Assembly: GCA_037074765.1 (NCBI GenBank)
Contig: JBAMDO010000128.1
Location: forward strand, 62,001 to 126,000
Source: Mansonella perstans
Taxonomy: Eukaryota; Nematoda; Chromadorea; Rhabditida; Onchocercidae
Direction of reading: 5' to 3'
Length of the DNA stretch: 64,000 bases
Position 1 is the stretch's first letter. The number at the start of each line of letters is the position of its first letter. The notes beneath the pieces were generated by a model that searched no databases, was not told the DNA's origin, and saw only the letters and a program-made list of their open reading frames with translations. A program made the translations under genes and the position numbers. Shown here one piece after another: positions 1 to 15,942 of this stretch.

Positions 1-987
1 AGCAATGTGTATAGCGGGAAAAAAAAAATTAAAGCATTTTTGTTGGTGGTGAAGAACGATCGACGACGATCGACAAAAAAAAAAGCCGATACCAATTTGT
101 GAATGAATTCGTACAGTTAAAAGGGAAAGAAATATAAAAAGAATTTTGATAAATGAAAATAAAATACAAAAAAAAAATTAATTTAGACAGATTATAGAGA
201 GAAAGAAAAGAGCGAAAGATTTAGCAAAAAAACTAATTTTTTACTAATTATCATTATTTATAATCATAATAATTATTAGTAATCGTAATGTAATTTATAA
301 ACTATTTCCAAATACTACCTGCTAAGAATTGAAATTTAACAAATTAATACTTTTCAATAATTAAAGAACGAATCAAATTTTTATGATTTTATTCTTTGTA
401 AAAAAGGTGGAATTTTTTAAATTTATATTTTTATTAGTTTTTATTACTTTAATTAAATTTGCTATTTTTTTATTTTGTAAAAAGTAAATTTATGTATTTT
501 TTTATTATTGAAAATTATTTACAAATTTTGCTGATAAAAGTTGAAATTTAATAAATTTTATACTTAAAATAAATATCTTAATTGTATAAGCATAGTTAAC
601 CATAAATAACATTAGTCAAATATATAATATGAAATGTTACTGGAAAAAAACCACATACACTGATAAAAATCATATAAATTTGATGGGACTAAAGATAAGA
701 TGACTCATTCAAAATATTTAGTCATAATTTGTAAATTAATTGACCGGATCAATTCATCAAATCAGATCAGATGAGATAGTTTTATTTTGAAAAGTTTTGA
801 TACCAAGCATTATTTAATGCACAAGCACTACTACTATTTCTCGTTGCAAAAAATATTTATTGTATTTTGAATGGTAAATACTGGTACTTTTATAATTATT
901 ACTGTTTGATTAATCATTCAAATTCAAAATTCAATTATTTTAACTTCCGAAATTTCAAAGTTTACTTAAAAGTTGATTTTTTTTCAG
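1..987. other. AT-rich non-coding stretch (probable intron)
   Basis: I see no convincing exon here on either strand. The stretch ends in a strong TTTTTTTTCAG acceptor at 977-987 that leads into the Ser/Thr-rich exon. The simplest reading is that most or all of it is the last intron, or upstream sequence, of that gene, whose earlier exons lie left of the window. Confidence 0.5.
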
Positions 988-1822
988 AAATACCTCATCA
1001 AACTTGTCACAATCAACGTATTCACCAAAGCTTGAGAATAGCAAGCCGTTGAATGATGATAATGCATCGACTGCTGGAACAACGTCTGTTAATACAACTC
1101 TTATCACTAAGATCATGCCTCAAAAAACTAACATTGAGGCAGCAACATTTATCGAGGAATCAAAAGATAAAACAGTATCAGTTCCTGATACTAAACTAAC
1201 ATCTGAAACAGTACCTGTTCAAAAGATTAGCACTACTAGAACAGCACTTCAAACGTCATCTATTGGTAAAACTTCACCTTATACTGTTTCCCGGATCACA
1301 TCTATTTCCAGTCATTCCCCAGACATAGATTTACAACCTACTACTATTTTAGATGATACAAAATCGTCAACTACAAAACTCATATCTAATTCCTTAAGGT
1401 CTTTTATTTCTTCTACTACAACTACCATGATGATCCCACCATCAGGCGCTCAAACTGAGGAAGTTAAAACTACCGAAAAAAGTTTCATAAAATCATATTT
1501 GCAAACAGTGCAAGAAATTCATCAACAACAGAAAAGCGATGAATTGCAAGTTGAACCGGACTATATCCGTTTAAAGGTAACTAATATCAGTCCAAGTATT
1601 ACTTATAATCAGTCGGCGCTAACAACACGATTAGATCAGTGGAAATGGAAAATGATTCAACAACAACAACAACAGCTGGAATCAATTGATGATAACTGGA
1701 TTAATAATAATAATAATAATCATAGCTATCATAATATTTTTAATAATACTATTCAAATACTACCATCATTTATTTTTTCCATTTTATCACTTTCGGTTCT
1801 ATTCTCACTTCTATCTTTATGA
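988..1822 (+). CDS. Ser/Thr-rich surface protein, last exon (partial)
   Basis: This is a single long 3' exon of about 277 residues that opens right after a TTTTTTTTCAG acceptor and ends at TGA 1820-1822. It begins in frame as NTSSNLSQ. There is no initiator, so the 5' part lies elsewhere. The body is very rich in Ser and Thr with short TTTT and SSTT runs, as in mucin-like O-glycosylated ectodomains. A glutamine run (CAA repeat, about 1659-1673) and an asparagine run (AAT repeat, about 1702-1722) follow. The last ~20 residues are hydrophobic (IFSILSLSVLFSLLSL) with no basic residue after them. That pattern suits a GPI-attachment signal, or less likely a tail anchor. I recognise no catalytic domain and cannot name a family. 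Function as a surface or secreted protein is inference from composition only. Confidence 0.6.
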
Positions 1823-3764
1823 TATTATTTATTGATTATTTCCATTTTTATAATTTTTTTCCTTAATTTAAAATTAAAAGAGAAAATATCACATATATAC
1901 TTCAAATGCTGTTCATTACTATTGCTGTATATTATAAGTAATCAAAATTGTCGCGATCTAATAAAATCATTATTTTCAATAGAAATAAATTATAATCAAG
2001 AATTTGCAAAGAAAAAAGTGGTAAAAAAAAGTCAAATTATGAAAATACTGAATTACTCAAAACATGAAGCCTAATTTTAAAATTTGTACATTAATTGTCA
2101 TATTTCGAATAATTTCACAATTATAGTATCATATCGGTGATGATAATAACAAATTGCAATTTCCCATTTTAAATTTCATTCACAAAATGGCAACTTAATT
2201 ATAATTAATGTAAAGTCAAATCAATTGTAAATCTATCATTTTCTTTGTTTTTCACAATCTCATCTTAATCCAATAAAATCTGAAATGAAATTTTTAGTTG
2301 AGTAATTTTCTCGCAAAACGCAATAATTTCAAAAGACTATAATATTTGAATTGTTTATTAATCAAATCATCATTTGTTAATTAATTATTAGCAAAACCAA
2401 CTCATTATTAAAGAAAGCAAAAAACAGAAATATTCAAAAGTAAGAACTAAGTTAACTTATCATTTTGTAATGCATAGAGAAATTATATTTACAAATAATC
2501 AATCTCTGTTAATGCTCTGTAATGAATCTATCTCTGTTAATGTAAATGCTTCAGATTACTTCATTATAAGAATTATTCAAATAAATTTAATTAATGTCAA
2601 AAACAGATCCAATAAATTTTAAAGAAACTCTGTTTTCTTAAATTTAACCTTTTTTCGCTTTACTGTTAGCACTACTTTGTTAACTGCTAAGGATCTTCCC
2701 AGACTAGCAATTAATTAATTTACAGGTCAAATCAAATATTCTGTATTTAACTAAAGAGAAACAGATAACAGTGAGTATAACGAGAATTTTTATGCTTCAT
2801 ATAAATTTTATTTTTAAAAAGATTCCAATCCGAAAAAAATCAAATAAGACTAAGATATTAATCGACTAAGCGTCATCAAATAAGACTAAGATATTAAAGC
2901 AAATATAAATTTATATTACGGTGTCATATTTGTGACATCATTTATGCTATTCACGCAAATGATCTATGATTTGTTTGCACATGCATCGAGAAATCATGAT
3001 GACACGTGTATTTTATCGAACTAGTACTTCCAACATAATCACCTATTTCACTTGCACATTTATATATATTTGAGAAATGTAACTTCTTGATCGGGTGATA
3101 TCGAATAATTTATAAAATTATACTGTCAATTTGATTTTTGAAAATTGATGAAAATAACAAAATGCTGAAAATAATAATGGCGTGAAATAAGAACCTGCTT
3201 CGTAAAATATTCCTTCCCACAACTCACCAGTAGAAATATAGAATCACCTATTTATATTAATCTTCGTTTTAAATGCTTGAACTTCTCTAATTCCAATTCA
3301 TCCAAACAATATTTGATGAAGAGAGCAATTTCTTATTGAACTTCGTAAAGACACAAATTCCGCAGTTCTGAAAGGATCTCATATCCAGTTAATTAGTATA
3401 GGGAGAAATTTGCGTCTGATTAAACAATATAACCTTGAAACTAGTTGAATTTCAATTCATCGCAGAATGTTTCAGAAGAATTTCACACGAACATGAATTA
3501 TTCGAAGATATCACGCGAAAAAAAAAGAACCATACAAATGCTTTCTTTATATTGTAATAAATACAAAATTGTTATACCGGATTATTCTCAAAGCAAAGAT
3601 ACATAGTACCGCTAAAGTTTCAATGGATTAGTAAAAAAAGGAATCGGCTGTGTATCAGAAAAAGAATCAGAAATTTTTTAAGATGACTTTTCTGAATCTA
3701 AAATATATCATCCATTTTTGATAAAATTTATATTTTTTATACAGTATTTATGTAGAAAAAAAGA
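1823..3764. other. Intergenic, no gene seen
   Basis: This is AT-rich sequence with no exon I can support. An open frame at 1832-2074 is compositionally like its AT-rich surroundings and shows no family resemblance. The only structure noted is a short direct repeat near 2839-2897, listed separately. Confidence 0.5.
2839..2897. repeat. Short direct repeat, ~22 bp x 2
   Basis: The motif ATCAAATAAGACTAAGATAT (with TTAA following) occurs at about 2839-2861 and again at about 2875-2897. The period is 36 bp and the core is a perfect match. It probably reflects a small local duplication. Confidence 0.75.
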
Positions 3765-5013
3765 TCAATCAGCTATTGATTCCTGTGCAACAATGGAAGG
3801 ATTTTCCGAAAATGGCACAAAATTATCATAAAAACTACGCGTCGCTTGTGTCATTAAATCTTGCATTGATTCTGGTAAATGTCCAATAACTCTACCTGAA
3901 AGAAATGTATAAAGAACGTTACATAATGAAAAAAAAGACATTGTTCCATTTCACAGCAGAATTCACTGCAAATCACTTAAATTCAAAAAACAACAAAATC
4001 GAACTGAAGTTCCTTTGTTGTTCAATTCATAAAAGATAAACAATTAAATATACAAGAGAAAACTGCATACCTGGATTGCCTCCTACAATAGAAAAAGGTG
4101 GAATAACGGCATCATGTGGCACTACTGTATGTGGCAGTACTTGTACACAACTTTTAATTATTACACTACGTCCAACAACCGAACAATAACCAATATGCAC
4201 AAATGATCCAATTTCTGCAGCCATTACAACACAATCCTCAAAAAATAATTAAAATAAAATCGAAAAGGTTTTAAAAATTTCAAACTTTCCATAATAATCA
4301 ATAGTTAATTGAAACATGATAAAATTCTTAATTTAATTAGGCACTGAATGATTCATTTTTCTGCATGTACAAAAAACAATGAAATATTAAAAGAATAAAA
4401 TTTACATTTTGAATCCATACATGATCACCAATATGCACCGGAAAGAACGTTAATCCTTTACTGAAACGTTTATAGGATGGTCGAATGATTGTACGCACAC
4501 CAACAACACAATATTTACCTGTTCGAATATTATGCATATCACCACGTAAGATACAATCTTCCATCAATGTTGACTGAAATAAAGAAATAAATTATCTAAA
4601 ATTTTCAAGAGATTGAAATAACAATAAACTTGCATCAAACGTATTTCCCTTACATTTTTCCTTACCACACTAATGCAAAATGATAAATTTAGGATATCAA
4701 TTACTCATTACATCATCAATTTGTCTATCATATATATGTCTATTGTAGTATCATTTGGTGCCTTAAAAATCTTCCTAAATATCTCCTAATTAAATTAAAA
4801 ATGATGTTAAACATAAATACTATATACATTCTATATTGATTAATTTAGCATGAAAATCTTGCGAATATTTTTATTGAACAATTTTCATAAACTTACTTTT
4901 CCATTCAGCACAATATTCTGACTGCCAAATAATCTTGATTTTCGATTTACTTTATTTCCTGTTGCTGTTTCCACGTATTCGGATTTATCGTAATAACACG
5001 TTTGCATATCCAT
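3765..5013 (-). CDS. DCTN5: Dynactin subunit 5 (p25)
   Basis: Dynactin p25 belongs to the pointed-end complex of dynactin, which links dynein to cargo; the protein is cytosolic. Four exons join in frame: 4897-5013, 4406-4573, 4071-4236 and 3765-3895, giving about 193 residues (human protein ~182). Start ATG is 5013-5011; stop TGA is 3767-3765. Family landmarks in order are [27 protein letters not shown], the motif around [53 protein letters not shown] and [19 protein letters not shown]. These imperfect hexapeptide turns form a left-handed beta-helix. The third exon uses a weak acceptor (TTTTTTGAG), which I chose because it restores the NDCVV sequence and frame. The C-terminal tail is about 10 residues longer than in human. 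Identity is well supported; the gene stands alone on this strand, 2.4 kb from Arp3. Confidence 0.93.
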
Positions 5014-7441
5014 TTCAATTCCAGTTAGTCAGTTTTTCTGAAGTTCTAAAAACGAAGTTCTGTAAACATTTTTTTTTTTTTTCTAAAATATAAGAAACTA
5101 ATTAACAAAGGACAATGAATAAAGTAATTTTAGAGTTACAGTAAAAATTATTCCTTATCAAGTTCAACGTCTTAAAGATGAAACTAAATTCTCAAAATGA
5201 CAATCAGCAATTGGTGTATATGCTTTTTAAACTCCGAAAGATAGAAATAATAATGAAACAATTTTAACAGGACTTTACTTCTGCAAGAAACTCGAACTTA
5301 ATCAGAATAATCGATGGTATAAACTTTCTGTCATCTGACAGTTAACGAAACAATTAACTGACAACTTACATTAATTTATGCTCAGAAAACAACCATGATT
5401 TCATTTCTCTTGAAATAAACTTCAACATTGAACAACATAACGCTATTCCATATGACATGTGCAAATGAGAATGTCATTTTATTTAAATTGATTAAATTAA
5501 ATTAGCAATTATGAACTTATGCTAGAATTTAGCTCTATTTTATTATATCCAAAAAAATGGACTTGAACAAAGGAATTTCCTGGAAATAATGTAGATGCAA
5601 AATTGTTGGAACAAAATTTATTTAAACAATTTTAAATATAATAAAATCCAGAAAAAATAATGCTTTGCCAGTACATAGGAAAATTTGAGCCATTCATTTA
5701 CATAGACCGATAAGAAATTTCTTTTTAAAAAAAAAAACTAAAAAGCATTCTTAAAATATGATCAAAGAAGAAATAATGCAAGAAAAGAATTTTTAGATCA
5801 ACAAATCCCGAATCCATTTCTAATACGTGCGACATCTCGCTACCAGTTAATCTTTACCCGCCGCTCTAAATTGTGTAAATAATTTATAGACCAGCAACAA
5901 TCATGATTATCCGGATATTTAAATGCCATATTCATTCAAATGAAAATAGCAGCTATAGCATTGTCAGCAATAATATCAACTACAGCATATTAGATTGTTT
6001 TTTAATTCGAAAAAATTTCTACGATACACTTTGCACTAAATGTCGCCTGTCGCTTAAACATAACAATTAATTTCCAAACATTAAATTTGTTCAGAAAATT
6101 CATGTCCTATGTTACTTAATAATTAGTGATATGTAACAATGTACCGGAATTTCTTCATTAAATGCTTGTCAGCTGATTAACCATCCAATTACAATCGCCC
6201 AACGATAGTTAAGACTATTGATGAGTAGAAATGTGCGGAAAAAAAAAATCCGTAAAAATTTTAAGCTCAAAAATCAATAAACTAAGCTATTATTTAACAA
6301 AAACTAATGAATTGAATGAATTAAAGGCTTTAAAAATTGTGAAAAAATTCTGAAAAACTGAATGTAGAAAATTAATGGTATAATAGTAACAATAATGACA
6401 ATTATAATAATAATAGTAATAATAATAATAATAACAGTAATAATAATAATAGTAATGATAATAATAGTAATAATAATAATAATGATAATAATAATAAAAG
6501 TAATAATGATAATAGTAACAGCAACAATAGTAATAATAATGCAATAATTATTAAAATAATGATAGAATGTTTGCTGTTACATAAGACAAATTTCATTTAT
6601 GTAATTAATTTTGAAAGAATTTAATCTAAAAAACTAAGATCTTTCTCCAAAGATTTCCAGAGAAGAAGGTTCAAAAGCTATTTAACCCGAGTTGATCACC
6701 AATACAGAATAACTATCCTCTATGCAAATGCGTATCCATTCACGTGAATATTCAAGAATGGACTGAAGAATTCGTAATAATAGTATTCCCAAAAAAAGAA
6801 TGAAAATATCATGAAGCTCAACGAAATACGGGATAAAAATATTGGAAACGAATTGATGTACTGAACAACAATGATAAAAATTAAATATATGATTAAAATG
6901 AAGTGAAGAAAATCAAAATGCTTTTTCGGAGTCCAATAAATCATGTTCAAAGCAATTCTTGATAAATATGGGAAAAACAGTAAAATTAGTGACAATGATC
7001 GGATCGGGTAAATGTGATTAAAAAAAGTAATGACAAACCTAAAAACATATAATCACATGGATATGTAAGGAGAACGAACGTCACAAAGCATTATATGTTT
7101 TATTTATAATGTTAAAGATCCCGTAAGAAGATGCAGAATGCACATACAACAGAGTACTCATAATGCACACATAACTTTTGTCTCCGATTTCAAATTTATT
7201 GCAACCTTAGATTTATATACTTCCTTGAGAAGACTTAGCAAGCAAATTCCCATGACAGTAATCTATATCGAGTGGACTTTTCAAGTTAAATTATTCTGAA
7301 TTACTTCCTTTCCATTCCCAAAACTGGTTAAATGAAAATAACTGTAATATTTTACATCAAAGTAACGACTAAAATCAGGAAAAACTGAACATGTGAGCAC
7401 AGTAAAGAATGCGCGACTAGTTCCAACTTTATACCAAAAAT
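5014..7441. other. Intergenic, microsatellite only
   Basis: No exons are seen here. Open frames at 6290-6596 (minus) come from translating the trinucleotide microsatellite, and the one at 6720-6995 has no recognisable features. The stretch lies between the 5' end of the dynactin p25 gene and the 3' end of Arp3, both on the minus strand. Confidence 0.55.
6378..6545. repeat. Imperfect TAA/TAG trinucleotide microsatellite
   Basis: About 165 bp of AAT/AGT/AAC-type triplets (mainly taa and tag units with gat interruptions) run without a break. Translated on the minus strand the array gives artificial poly-Tyr or poly-Leu frames. It is a simple repeat, probably polymorphic in length. Confidence 0.9.
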
Positions 7442-11355
<3,914 letters not shown>

Positions 11356-14208
11356 TTCCGGAAACCCCTGGCAACAAACACCTTTTTGAACTCAGTTCTG
11401 TATTAATGCTCGTATGTTGGGAAATGTTGCCGAACTTCCTGAAAACATAATAGTTAAATTTTCAATCTCTTGAAGAAAAATACAATTTACCGCGACAAAT
11501 AACACTACCTAATTCAAAATTATTGTAAAAACAAAAAACGGATTTTCCCAAAAAAAAACAGAAAAATCGACATTTTAATTAAAAATCAGCGCAAAAGTTC
11601 TATGGACTTGACACTTTAATAGTTTAAATTTAAGTGTTTTTATTATGATTTCTTCTATTTCAGGTTTCTAAAACAAACTTATCCTTCAAATATCAAAAGG
11701 AACTTTCGACATTTAAAAAAATCCATATCCAAATTTTAATAACAATGATTAATCGCAGATTACTGAAAAAAAGTTTCGAAGAAAGAAATCTCTGTAATTA
11801 TGCAAAATTCTATATAACCTTTTTTTTCAAAAAATTATAAAGATTTTTATAGAGAAAATTATTGGGAGCTATATATACTGATCTGACTACATCGCTATAT
11901 AAAGTATATCAGCATTAAAATAACTAAATAAGATAGATAAAAGAAAGTAATGACAATTATATGAATTTAAGAAAATGTAAGCATATGGCAGCAATCTAAA
12001 AAGAATTTTCGAAACTGTAAATGGCTAATATACATAAACAAATATTTTTACAAGCAAAGAAAATGAGAAAAACTGAAATGAAAGTTGGTAGACAAATAAA
12101 TGTTTAACAATGCCTGATTGCTTTCTATATACGAGAACTAAAAATTTGAACAAACAATTAAAAAAATGAAAAAATGACATCAATGACTAAAATATTTAAT
12201 TTCTTTTTTTTCTTTAACATTAAAAAGATGATTTCTGAATGCTTCAAATCTCGCAAAACAAAGAATGAAGTTCTGAAGTAGTTATTATCGCAAAGAACTC
12301 TTGTTCGTTTTGTATGTAATTTTGATTGTAAAAATCACCTTATTCGCCTCTGCCCCTTGGCTATAAAAACGAATAAATTTATTAAATCGTTATTAAATAT
12401 GTCAATGGGTGAGCAAGCAATAAAGAACATCACCGAACAAATAAGTGAACCAATAATTAAATGTAGTCTCAGAAGACACGTACAAAAACAAATATGTACA
12501 AATTATTCCAAATTCATCCAAATACGCTTTATAAAGATCGGTCAAGTATAATAATTAAATCAGCCTTACAAAATCCACAACTGGTAGTTATTGAAGTTTC
12601 CAATCAAACAAGTCAATATATATTTGATGAATAAATAAATGGATATATGTCCATTTAAACAAATATATCCAACAAATTTCTTAATTAATGATTAAAGTTG
12701 AAGTTTTTTAAAAAAGCAATAAATTACAATGATTTCAAAATGTACAAACAGTCAAATTTAGGTATGCAAATCGTTTATTATTCAAATATGTCAATACTTA
12801 AATCAAGTGCTAACACTAATATTGTACTGGAGTTTTGTACACAAATTAATTATATTAGTTAAAAAACTTTCCTTTAAAGAAATGAAAAATCTTTGTTGGA
12901 GAGAAAGGAAAAATGAAGAAAACAGTGCTATCTATATCTTGGTAACAACTAAGGCCATTTCTGGAACTATCAAATAATACAGAGTTTTAATCAAATAAGT
13001 AGAGAGCATAGAAAGTAAAAAAAAAAAAAAAAAAAAAGAAAAAAATGATGAATAATTTAAATTCTCTAAATCGTTAACAAATTAATATTTATATTATGTC
13101 GATTGAAATTCATTGAAATATTGATAAAAACTTTTTACTTTATTTTCTACAGTTCTAGTAACTGACTATTTTTGATATTTTATTCTTTAATTATTGCATT
13201 CTTTAATTACTGAATTTATATTCTTTAATTACTGAATCCTTACAACACTACGATTCTAACACTGTAATATCACAAAAAAAAAGACAAAATTACGATGTTT
13301 TAAGAAAAAAAAAAGAAAATGATGACTAATGAATCGTTCATACAAAGAGCTTTATTTTTACAATATAATCGTGGCCCATTCATTGTCTCGTTAAAATTTT
13401 GTTGTTAACTCAACGCTTCAATTTTGTTACGAACAAAAATGATACGATGATAATAGGTAAGAAAAAAAAACGGGAAGATGGCTAGGGCGATAGGAAATAT
13501 AAATGAATTATAGAATTGTAGTGAATTTAAAAATATCATCAAACAACAGAGAAAAAGAAAAATTGAAATTTGCTAAATAATGTGTTTTGTATAGAAAACA
13601 AAATTTGATAACGATTAGTAAGTTTAATAAATGAATTTATAAAATTTCAAATTATACAACTTCATGTAAAATGGTATTACATTACTGTATGTCAGTGAAT
13701 TTCATATAGGCCACTACTATGGTAATTCGAAAATAGTCATTAAACTAAACTCGTTTCTAAGAGTGCTCATTGAATTTTTGATCATTTTTTGTTTTTTTTT
13801 TTTTTTTTTTTTTTTGTAAATTCCATCCTTTTTATTAATTTTAAAAAATTTAAATGATTGAATTATGAAGAAATTACTCTTACTGTTTACCATACTTTTC
13901 ATTTGTGAAGTAATCAATAATAGCAGATAGCATTAATTAGTTAAGGAAAGAGATAAGAAATAGGTAGATAAGTAAAAAGAGAAAATGAACTGCAATGTAA
14001 AATAACGCTGTGGTGAGGATGATTTAATAATAATGATGGTTATAAAGAATAATGACAATTATTGAATAATATCTATAAATAACAATTATGATAACAATAA
14101 CAAGTGATAATTAAATTAAAGAATATAACTAATCTTTGCAATATTATTAAATTTGCAGGAATAAACAAAGACGTAGAGGATGACTAAAAATAACGATACA
14201 ATTGCAGG

Positions 14209-14326
14209 GTACAGTCCTTTCAGCCGTATGTTTCGGACACAGTCCTTCAGTCGTATATTTCGGTACAGTCCTTTTAGCTATATATAAATTGCTGAGTACA
14301 GTCTTTTCAGCATATACAAATTTCAG
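14209..14326. repeat. Degenerate tandem repeat, ~25-33 bp x 4
   Basis: Four successive units share the core ACAGTCCTTTCAGC followed by a gTATatttc-like tail. They lie at about 14209-14237, 14238-14262, 14263-14295 and 14296-14326. Units differ by several substitutions and length changes, so the array is old. Confidence 0.7.
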
Positions 14327-15779
14327 TAATATAAAAAAGAATTGCAGCTGTTTTCAATAATAAGCCAATAATTGCCAATAATAATAATGGTAAAATTATG
14401 ACAATTATCAATAATTAACAGACAATAAATCTGGAATTTCGCTTTAAAAAAAAGTATACCACACAAATGCGTTGATGAATAACCCATTGATTCTTACAAA
14501 TAATGATTATATTAATAGTAATTATTCGAGTAAGTATTGAAATTTTATCTGAAAACCTGACTGACTTTACAAATAATATGGTCTTAAAAGGGCTTAATCA
14601 TCATTAATGACAAGCATTAATTAATTTGGTCAACTAAAGTTTGCGAAATCTAATTTAATTCTAACTTGAAATTCAAAAATAATTTTTTTCCATTCTTTTT
14701 TTTTTTTAATTAAGTTAATGAGAATAAAAGATTTCAACATGTGCGATTTCTTGCAAAAAACCTATTGCTTGTCAATTATTTATAAATCACTATTCAGTAT
14801 TTTGGTGATGTCATCTTGGTACTTTGTTTTTGCACTAAACTTGGCATTTATTACTTACGCTCTGAGATTATAGAATTCTAATTTAATAACAATAGATGAG
14901 ATCTTTTTCTGGAAAAGAGTGGAAGAAAATAAAAAGGTTGGCAAGAAAAAAAGAAATAGAAGTAAAGATCAAAGAAGTACAGAAAATGATGGATCAACTA
15001 TTAATTATTAATACTATCTGTTATTGTTATTAACTTATTAGATTTCTCATTAAATTATTTCTAAATAGGCATATAGTTTGGAATTTAATTCAGAATTTTA
15101 GTATCGGAGAGATTTTCTGTTTATTTAATAACATTCGGCCCGAGATTTTCTTGTTTTAACATTATTCAGTTTCTTCTAATGAATTTGCACTGCTTTTAAT
15201 AACTGCTCTAATTCCGTCTTCAAGGTTGATTAAATTTAATTAAAACTGTTAACTTGTTGTTAGGAATTGTTAAATATCAGCCGGAGAAAAATTTTTCCTT
15301 AACAGATGTTTGAATCTTTAACTGCTGGAAGTAATATTAGTCAAATAATAATAGAGTAGTAAAATAATAATAGAGTAGTAAACATCATGTTTTTTCCTCA
15401 GTTATCTTGCCACTATAATCAAACTAAATTTCTAACTTTTTTGTTGCTAAGGAAATAACATATGGCCAAGGTGCAATCTATGTCTCTCAAGAAAGTCAGA
15501 ATGTCCTTTTCATTCATGTACTTGGACACTTTGCTATAAAATTTTCATCATGAATTTTTTTTTAATATTAATTCGCCTCTGTATCATAAATTTAAACTTT
15601 AACATTATTCAGGCTTGTAAGAAATTGAGTAATAGATATTCGAAATTCTTGCTTGTTTTATTCCTTTACTAGAAGAGAGAAATAGAAGTACAGGGAAAGT
15701 TTGATGACGTCAAGAAATAGCACTCTGCTGAATGCCAACAAATATATTGCTTGGCCAAGCTAATCGATTCCTCCTCACC

Positions 15780-15850
15780 GATCTTCTGGCTCACTCCGCC
15801 CATACTACCATTTGTTAGATCTTCTGGTTCACACCACCCATATTACCATT
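15780..15850. repeat. Direct repeat, 33 bp x 2, upstream of PAL
   Basis: Two copies of a unit starting GATCTTCTGG and ending ACCATT lie at 15780-15812 and 15818-15850, period 38 bp, with four or so differences. The repeat sits about 100 bp upstream of the PAL start codon and is more GC-rich than its surroundings. Confidence 0.7.
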
Positions 15851-15942
15851 AATCATCTAAAACAAGCAAAGCTTAGGCATCAATCAGCTTTTTCGCTTTT
15901 CGAAATCATAAAAGAAATGCTATAATGATTTAGGGAGAGGTA

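Larger units (their letters stand above)
11356..15942. other. Intergenic, 4.6 kb, no gene seen
   Basis: This is a long AT-rich interval between the divergently transcribed Arp3 and PAL genes. It holds long A or T runs (for example near 13018 and 13792), scattered short open frames without resemblance to known families, and two degenerate direct-repeat groups listed separately. Promoters of both flanking genes presumably lie here, but I see no specific element. Confidence 0.5.

Noticed and set aside
6290..6596. Poly-Tyr and poly-Leu minus-strand open frames
   Set aside because: They are translations of the TAA/TAG trinucleotide microsatellite and have no independent support.
12357..12551. 64-codon plus-strand frame
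   Set aside because: No family resemblance and no splice partners in a gene-free AT-rich gap.
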